Of a stretch of 64,000 nucleotides of DNA, positions 53,389 to 62,300 are shown one piece after another (the stretch's first letter is position 1; every line of letters starts with the position of its first letter). The notes below the pieces were generated by a model. That model worked only from the letters and a program-made list of their open reading frames with translations, was not told the origin of the DNA and searched no databases. Both the position numbers and the translations under genes were made by a program. Source of the DNA: Palaemon carinicauda (lineage: Eukaryota; Arthropoda; Malacostraca; Decapoda; Palaemonidae); the NCBI RefSeq assembly GCF_036898095.1, contig NC_090728.1, positions 89,971,273 to 90,035,272 on the forward strand, read 5' to 3'.

Positions 53389-56300
53389 GTTTTACTACAG
53401 CTAGCTGAATGGTGTTTGCAGGTGAACGGTTATTTGTGAAAATATCACTGACGGTGTAACAGAGTGTTGGTGTAATTTTAAAATGTGCATGTAATTTTTA
53501 CCCTTAAATATATTATCTTCAAGTAGAAATGTTTCATATAAGGCTGGGACAATCACAGGGTGCTAACTTTACCTAAATGTGTGTTCTAATGTGAATTTTG
53601 CATTAATTTGAGACTTGGCTTTGATAACTAATATTTAGTATGGCAAGATCCATCAGAGTACTGTATTGTTCTTTGCATGTGTTAAATTTTGTAGCCATTA
53701 ATTTTGTTAAAGTACCATCCTAGGGGGCTCTCCCATACCATAGGGTAACCTACTTTATACTGACAATATTTTTTATGTACTGTGATGTAGATGAATGAGC
53801 CATGACTTACTTGCACAGGGTGTAGGATGAGACTGTCCTGCCTATTCCCTTTTCCAGTAAGATGATGTGGCAATTAGGCTATCTAAAGCATGTAACTGTA
53901 TAAAATATGCATCATCTCATATTATCTTTTGCTCCTTTTCAAGAAAAGCTTATAAAGTTTGAATTTATGCCTTAATAAAGTTAACACTAGTAAGAAGTAT
54001 CTGTTGAGAGCCTGGTTGCCAAGTTTAGTTCAGTTGCATATGGTTTTTGTGTTTTTCCCAGTTTTGTTAAGTAGCTTATCACTGGTTCTCTTCTTGCTGT
54101 ATTCTTCTTAGCTATTCTGGTATGGATCACAACAACGTATTCTCAAGGAAGTTTGGGAGCCAACAGCCAAGGTGAGAAATTAGCAAGTACTTTACTATTA
54201 TAGTTTTAGTGGTTGATGGTGGTAATGTTGCATGGAAATGTTTTATACATTTTTTGGGGGATATAATTTATTGTTCACATACCGGGGTGTAATATTCACA
54301 GTACTCCAATACAAAAAGAAAACATGTTGTAATTGTTGTACTTTAATTTGTGCCTTCGGTATGCCAAGAATTTTATTGTTAGTTAGTGACTTCATATTAC
54401 CTGTAGATTTGCAAGAAGTACACAACAGTATCTTTTATTTCTTCATTATATATAGTTTCTTTATTCTTTTTTCTATGGTATAATTATTTTTCAATGTTTA
54501 TATATGTTGAAATATAGTATTTTAGTTGTTTAATGGTGCAAGATTTTCTTATTATTTGCAATCATAAGTAATAGATGACTTCAACCAATCTTATTTTAAT
54601 CATATGTATCTTGTAACACCAAATGTAACTTTTTGAGATGTCAGTTTTTGGAGTCTGTAAAATCAGGTTTCTTCCTGAAGCTTAATAAGATCACTGGTTT
54701 TTTCTGGTTTTTGGGTAGAGGGGAGAAGAGTAGTCATACCCTGATGAGAGGGGGTTACCCCGAGAGGTACACCTCAGAAACCACAATCTCCCATAAATTG
54801 CCAAAACTTCCATGGTGTAGTTAGGAAAGGGGTGGGTGGGAAGGATTGAATCTGTGTGTACATATTTATCTAAATATTTAGCCATCATTTTTTACAGGTC
54901 ATGTACCATAGTAAGGACATTATCGTCATATTCCAGGGATGTTTACCTAACAATGACAATTCCGTTCCTTGAAATCCAAAGATGACCCTCCCTACACACA
55001 TATAGCTTATACATGTACCAAATTCACACACATGAGCAGGACTGGCTAGCATGATATATTCTCATCTGTCTCTTTCAATGGACAAGTATAATTCCTCTAT
55101 CCTATTTAGTTATCGTCCAGCACTTTATGCATCCTTCAGCATAATCATAACATAAATACTGTAAATATATACACGAGCAGACAAATAAAAAAGCAGAATA
55201 TACCTTAGCGAGATGTGCGGCAAGAATTTATAAATACCAAATATTATGCAAAGAAAAGATAATTTATTCCTCAGAAAATCAGACAAAATGGTTGAATGGC
55301 ATATTAATCTAAATGGCTTTCCCAGGAATTTTTTTTGCCTTTGAGACCCAACAGAAGTAAATATATTAAAAGGACTTTTTAGCAAAAAAATTATTTTCAT
55401 AGAAAAATACATGAAATGAGAAATATATTTTCTTTTAGCCAAAAATTTAATAATCTGAATTTCCAAAGTTCCAAGCTAGTGGATGTCAGTCACGGCTCTT
55501 TAGGTCAAGGTCAAATTTTATCAAACTTGTATTGTAGTATTTCTTGTTCCGATCATGAGGAAAACCCTGCATCCTTTTAACTAACAAACATAAAAGCATT
55601 TAGAGGAGTAGAGTTTCTAAACATTATAATTATGGAGCCGAGAAGACTAGTTTTGATCATTCGAAAATGGGAAAACCTTAACTTGGCTTGTCAATTTTCA
55701 AGCATAGATCATGAACAGTTTCTTTTCTCATGTGTCAGGCTCATGAACTGTTATTCCTCCAAGATTTTCATGCTTCTCTGGTGGTCAATGTTTCTTATTA
55801 TCCATACAACCCCATTACCCCTGAACAGAGGGCTACAGCATTAAGCATTCCTCTCTTTCTTTTTTAATTATCCTGAGATCTGCTGGTACCCCATGTGTAC
55901 CGCAAATCCCATCTAACAGGAGAAGATTCGGCTCCTCTAAAGACAAGGTATTAATGGTTATGAGGGAGGAACATTTGGTCAGAAAGGTGTAAAACATGGA
56001 AGTGATATAAAGACCCATAGAAATACCAAGGAGATAATACTGAAGTGGATAAATGGAGACCCAGACCTGAAGGAATTTGAGAAAGACAAATTGTCTATTA
56101 TAAAAGAGAATGGAGAGAACTCATTTCAAGTCTTCATTATATAAAGAGAAGAGCTGGCATAAAATTATTTATGTTGATGCTGATGAAGGTTGAAGGAATT
56201 TCAGTTAAATCTCATACAAAGGTTGATCATCTCATATATTTTAAATGTGCATGAAAGGTTATTATTCAAATGTCTGTTTATCAGGCTTTGCTATTCAATG

Positions 56301-59300
56301 TATTGCATATTCAGTTTTTAGATATACCCCTGAGTGATTTTGGGATTAATTATTTATTTGAATGGCATTTAATTCATCTTTTGTACATTTCTTTTATGGG
56401 TGTGATACATTACTGTACTTTTAATGAGTTGAACACTTGATAAGGGAAGCCGTGTATTTTTGAAGTTGTGTGCTGTTAATATTTTTCACAAAGCAGTATT
56501 TTCATTGTTTTTTATCATTTTCTTTGCAAATTGAATTGCAGAGAATAATTTCTGAAACAAAATTTATTTAATTGTTGTTGATGAAAATAAAGATAATTCC
56601 TTTCAAATTGAACATGGTATAGTAATAGAATTTCTTTCCTTTCAGATGCAAGATGTTAGTGATATAATTGCAAACTGTGCCTCAACACACTGGGGTGATA
56701 GAAAAGAAGGCCTTATGGCTTTACAAGCATTCCTTCGTGGTTCTCATATGTTGACAGGATCTGAATTAAGACGTGTTACAGAAATATTTACGAAAATGTT
56801 TATGGATGCTCACACCAAAGTGTTTACCTTGTTTTTAGATACTTTGATGGAATTAATAATGGTGCACAAGGCAGACCTTTGTGATTGGCTGTATATTCTC
56901 TTGACTAGATTACTTAATAAATTAGGCTCTGATCTCTTAGGGTCAGTACAAGCCAAAATCCATAAAACTTTAGATTTAGTAAGGTGAGTTTTTCATTGTG
57001 GTTTTGGTATACTTTCAAACAATTTATTAATATTTGAGTAATAACAACCATGCAAAATATGTATTGTTAGTATCAATGTAAATTCCTTATAGGCTAATAC
57101 TTCTTATCTTAATTTGCAGAGACTCATTCCCATGTGATCAACAGTTTGTAGTAATAATGCGATTTTTGGTGGACCAAACACAAACCCCCAATTCGAAAGT
57201 GAAAGTGGCTTCTCTTACATACCTTAAATATTTGGTTGATGTTATGGAAAGAAGAGACTTGACAGCTTCCCCAGACACTCCTATGGCTTTAGCCAAAATT
57301 TTAACTTGGACTGCAGATCAAAAGTCACTAGATATAAGAAGGGCCGCATCAGCAGCTTTTATTGCTATGTTTAATTGCAATATAACAGAATTCACTGCAT
57401 TATTGCAACAGTTGCCTTCTGCATGCCAAAACACAGCCTCACAAATCATCCAAAATCACTTAAAAAGAGCAGCAAGTCTGGATGCCTCACCTTCATCTTT
57501 ACCAACAAGAACTCCACCGAGTGCTGGAGGAACTCCTGTTCTTCAGAGCCCAAACACTTCTCTTCCCAGGTCACAGCGAACTTCTCGGCATAATACGATA
57601 GACTTTGATGACACTGAAAACCTTAATCCAGAAGAAGTGTACAGGTAAAAAAAAAAGTTCTTTTTTAAAGTGATAAATGCTAAGCCTTTTATAAGATGCA
57701 CGTAGGCTAAGAAAATTAGCCGTGGTTATGTAATCTTTAGTAGTAAGTAAGTCAGCTGTTATCTAACAGTGATGGATACTTATACTGTAAATATATGGTA
57801 ATGTTCCTCTTCAACTTAGGGCGAAACGCAGAAATCTCATTCCCTGTTTTACTGTTCCCTTTCTTCAGCCTTAGCTCACATGGCCAAAGGTTAGTTGAGA
57901 TGTAGGCATTGTACGTGTGTTAGTCCCTGTGGTCATCTATCCATTTTCATGAGCTCATTGAGTTATTTCCACTATTGATTATATTTATTACAGTGAAACA
58001 TAAGCACTGGGCATGTATCGTTTTGATTTTATTCTCAAGATCAAACCTTCATTGTGGCCTCTTTAGTAAAAAGTGAATTTGAAGCTGAGACATACTTTTT
58101 CTGAAACCCTTTAATTGAAACTGCAGAATATTCCTCTAATAACAGCAAACCTTATTTTGTTGCAAGTGCATTTCTGTTTATGTTGTATTTGTGTAGATTT
58201 TAGATAAATCTGAAAAACTTAAGGTTTAAATGATATTTTATGGTAAGGATTTCCTATTCCATTCTGTTTTATATTTTATTAAACTTTGAAATGTGTAAAT
58301 TTTAGTACTTTAATAACAAAAAGGAATTTTTATCTGACATAATTATCTTGGAAAAGACAATTTTGCTATTATATTTGAAAATAATTCATGAACTATAAAA
58401 TATTTTAGTAATATGGGAAATTATTTCAACCAATCTAAATCTAATGTGTTCAGAATATTTTGGGTCTATTTGTAATGTTTAATTATTTTGCAGGAGCTTG
58501 AAACGCACAACTGCAGAAATTCAGAACTATAGCTTTGACTTGGATTTGAATAGTAGCCGAAGAGATAGTTTAGAAAAGCATAGAGAGTCCACTTCTCAGG
58601 TGTGTATTTCGCATGTATTTTTTTTATTATTAGAAAATTTAGGTGTTTGCAAATAGTCTTTTTAAAGTACTAATTGAATATGTTTTCATAGATAACATTG
58701 TTTATTTTTCATGAAAATTAGTTCATGATTTTATCTCTTCTTTTTCTCAGTATTGGAAACTTATGTAAATTATGTAAAATATTTTATAGGTGGTGCTCAT
58801 CATTAATTTACTTAGCCTATACAATAGTTGTAAATACAAAGCAAAATATGTAATGAAGTGCTTTTCAACATACAGTACCTTGGCTTACGAGTGACTAAAT
58901 ACGAGCTAATTATTTTACGAGCATGCAAATTCAAATCAGTGTACAGGCTTTGTATCAGCCTGCGAGCAAAAATTTCCTTATGTATGCATATTTTTTGTGG
59001 ACATGTGGTAAACAGATTAGCATGTGTACCTGTAAGCCACCCATGCAGTGTTCACAACTTTATTACACCATTTTATTTTGTAGCAATGTACAAATCTTCT
59101 CTTTAGATTTGAAATGAAATTTTATTTCATGTACTTTACTTGTCTTAAAAGTGGGCATCTATTTTGCTATTATTTTTTTTTTCAAGTGTAGGTCCATCAG
59201 TGATATGAAAAAGTTTTAAAGAATAAAGAAAGGGATGCTTTTATGAAACAAAACTAAATTTTTAATATACTGTATAGGTCCATTTATTTTTAGTTGTTTA

Positions 59301-62300
59301 TCAACCATATAACTGTTCAATCACAGCAGTAAAAGGTCAAAAGGAATACCTCTACTAAAACTGAACTGACATGACAGCAAACAATCTGGACCTCATTCTG
59401 TTGGTGTGTCTGTGTGGATCAAATGAGTGCTGGGATAGAAGGCAGAATGTTCCCTTATGATTAATGGGATTTTATATTGAAAAATGTGTTAGCATTATAA
59501 AAGATATATCTTGGTCAATGTAACCCATTAATTATGAGATGTCAGAATAGCCAATTAATCCAGAAAGAGAAGACCTGTATTATAGAGGCCTTACTTAAAG
59601 TGTTTGGTAAGTCTAGGGGACCTTTGGCATTAGTGGTTCTGGTTTAACAGTGGCTACTATCTAACGAAGAATGAGTTTGACTAGCTTGATTATTGGCACA
59701 GAGGTGGTCATGTGACTTAATTCTTTGAGGGGCCGTAAGTTTAGAAAAGGAGATTAAGGGAAAGAATAAGACAAGAACTGACCTTTACCCTTTGATGTGT
59801 GAAAGAGGAAGTCTCCTATGGGGGGATAGAAGCTTTGAACACTGAAGTATCCTTTATGTCACATCAAATGGTAAACTTTGATCACTTAATTATTCTGGAT
59901 CTCTGGCTCGGCATGGCATGGCAAAAAGCTTAAGCAGCCTCCTATTAAAAATAAATCTGATCTTTCAAGGCAAGTTTGATAGTCATGAAGTGTAAAAACA
60001 AAGACAAACCTGTCATGAGTGAAACCTGTAGATGTGGAATTGTGTCAAGAGTTTCCTCTATAGTGGCAAGGACCATAAATGTCTGTTGCTATGTTTAGCA
60101 GGTCCGTCCAAGAACAGTCCATATTAGGGCCAGTGCATGGCATAGAGCTCAACCTACAAAATCTTTTTTGTTCTGTAACTGGAATACAAACCTACGCTAT
60201 TTATTAGGGGTTATTACTTTTAGCGAAGCTGAAAGGACGAGCCATTAAAATTTTAGTGAGGGTTAACTACCCCTTCCGTTAGTTAGCGGGTCCGCTCCCA
60301 GTCACACACCAGTGATTTAGCTTGTTTTGCTTTTGGCTCGGAGGGTGAACGGTCGTTTCTGTTCTTCATCCTCACCTATTTTGGACTGCCATTATTTGCT
60401 TTTGTTTATGCTTTCTCTTAGAAGTGTGTGTGTTTACTTCTGCCACCGTACGTACTTGCCCTGGACTAGAAGGTCGGCCCTGCGGAACCTTCATGTCAGC
60501 CGTGGACACCGATCGCCTCACCCATTGTCATGCCTGCAGAGGTCAACGTTGTGATGGTGATAACAGGTGTCGGGAGTGGTCTGCCTCCCAGTGAGAAAGG
60601 TTTGGGTGATGGCGGAAGAAGCAGCAGCTCCTGCTCGTTCGGACTCTTCTGAGAGACCGTCGAGTAGTAGCGTAGACCCTATAATTCATGGCCAACCCCG
60701 GTCCTCGAAAGTTGGCGTTGCTTCCCCTTGCCCTAGTCTCAAGGGCTTAAGTGTGCCCGGGCTAAGATTGCCCAACAGCTCTCCAATCTCTCCTCCTCCC
60801 AACGTTTCAGCTCTACCGCCAAGCTTCTCCCACCTCCTCGCATCCAGCAGAGGAGATATTTCGAGATCTAGGACAAGCTTCGTCAAGCTCTGACTCTTCA
60901 TCACTCTCTGGAAGAGATCACCAAGGGAGTCTCTTTAGAGAGGCTCTCCAGTCGTCAGATCTAGTTCTCAGCATCTGAGATCCTCAACCAGGAGGTCACG
61001 AAGTATGCCATGCAGGCTACCTTGTGGCTTGAACTTTGGTTGGGGACCCTGGGAATCCTGGTACGAACCGAGGATTTCTCCAAGGAATGCACCAGAAAGC
61101 GATGGAAACTTTTCTTTTCTCAGGCACTTGCACCATCGATTTTCTTGTCCATCAAGTCTCGAACTTATGGGTAAACATCATCCTGAAACGTCGAGGAGAA
61201 GTGTCTGAGGGGGGCCATGTGCTTGCACCATATGACTTCAGGCCTCTGGTCAGTCAGAAGAGTACCTCCACATAAATCACTTTAGGATGAAGGCCATCTT
61301 TCTGACCCTTCAACAGTTCCACCAGTTCCTTGCAGGCCTCTCAGTTGTGGTGATGAGCGACAACACCACAGTAGTGGCTTACATGAAAAAAAACAATGTT
61401 ATTTATCATGATTTAATCATAAATGAAGATTATTTTGCTCAATATCTTGCTTCTTTTGGCTCCTGTGAGGAAAGGCAGCCGCTCCTCTACCCACAATACA
61501 CTCTCTCTCTCTGCACTACCGATAATACCCTTTTCTGAACTCTTAATAGCGAATTTTCTTCTTTTTTATGTTAGCAAGATGTCAAAATTGTCTTTTCCAC
61601 TTTGAAAAGGATAAGAGTCTTGCCAAAAACGAGAAAAACAAACATAAAAATGAGTGAATGTCAGAGGTCAAACCCAGGCATGTACTCTCTCTAAGGTTTG
61701 TGGTAGGACTGAAGGGTGAAGGGTGTGTAATACATCATCTGTGACTCATGGAAGTTATACAGATGCCACTGTTCAAAATACGTATGCCCAGTTAAAGTAG
61801 TCGTACAGTCGAAACTATTCACTAGTTGATATGATTCTAATAACTCACTAAATGCCAAAGCGTCAGAATTTGGTGCATCATCTACCCAAAAATTGAAGTC
61901 TCCACAGATAACTAATTCATTTTTCTCCATGATAATCTTTTCAATGAGAGCACCGAATTCTCAAGAAAAAAAAAATACGTGTTTGTTCTTGGAGGTTTGT
62001 AGACTTGTTACAAAGGATATTTTTGTGGGTTTTTTTTTTTTTTGCATAAGATTTATTTTTATTTTTTAACGTTTGTTACACTAGTTCTTTTCAACATTTT
62101 GAGATTTAAGTAACTTTTATGAATAAAGAGTCTAACACCCCACAAGACCTACCTTCTCTCGGTATGTGAAAGAAGGTGTGTGGGATCTTTCAGGGATCTT
62201 TACCTTATCCAAGTTATTCAGCCATGTTTCAGAAAATGCTAGTGTTGTATGTCCAAATATTTCTCGTTTAGCAAATCTCTAATTTGAATGGTCTTGTTAC

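Larger units (their letters stand above)
48810..54111 (+). other. CLASP intron, about 5.3 kb
   Basis: AT-rich. It has a duplicated 27-nt unit at 52172-52226 and adjoining (GTGA)n and (GTTA)n arrays at 53317-53387. The stretch 50440-51800 is more GC-balanced and may be an old repeat, but I could not identify it. Confidence 0.7.
60183..61395 (+). mobile_element. Truncated DIRS-like retrotransposon
   Basis: GC-richer block. In order: a possible left end (GGAATACAAACCTACGC near 60183), a gag-like region with a cysteine motif (60526-60579), gag text such as [17 protein letters not shown] and [20 protein letters not shown] in shifting frames, then, after a deletion that removes the RT, an RNase H segment [20 protein letters not shown] and [11 protein letters not shown] (61287-61393). 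The element breaks off at 61395 without recombinase or right end. Confidence 0.75.

Noticed and set aside
56646..56648. ATG at the start of the TOG3 exon as a translation start of a short isoform
   Set aside because: It directly follows a strong acceptor and is in frame with the upstream CLASP exons; no promoter evidence.
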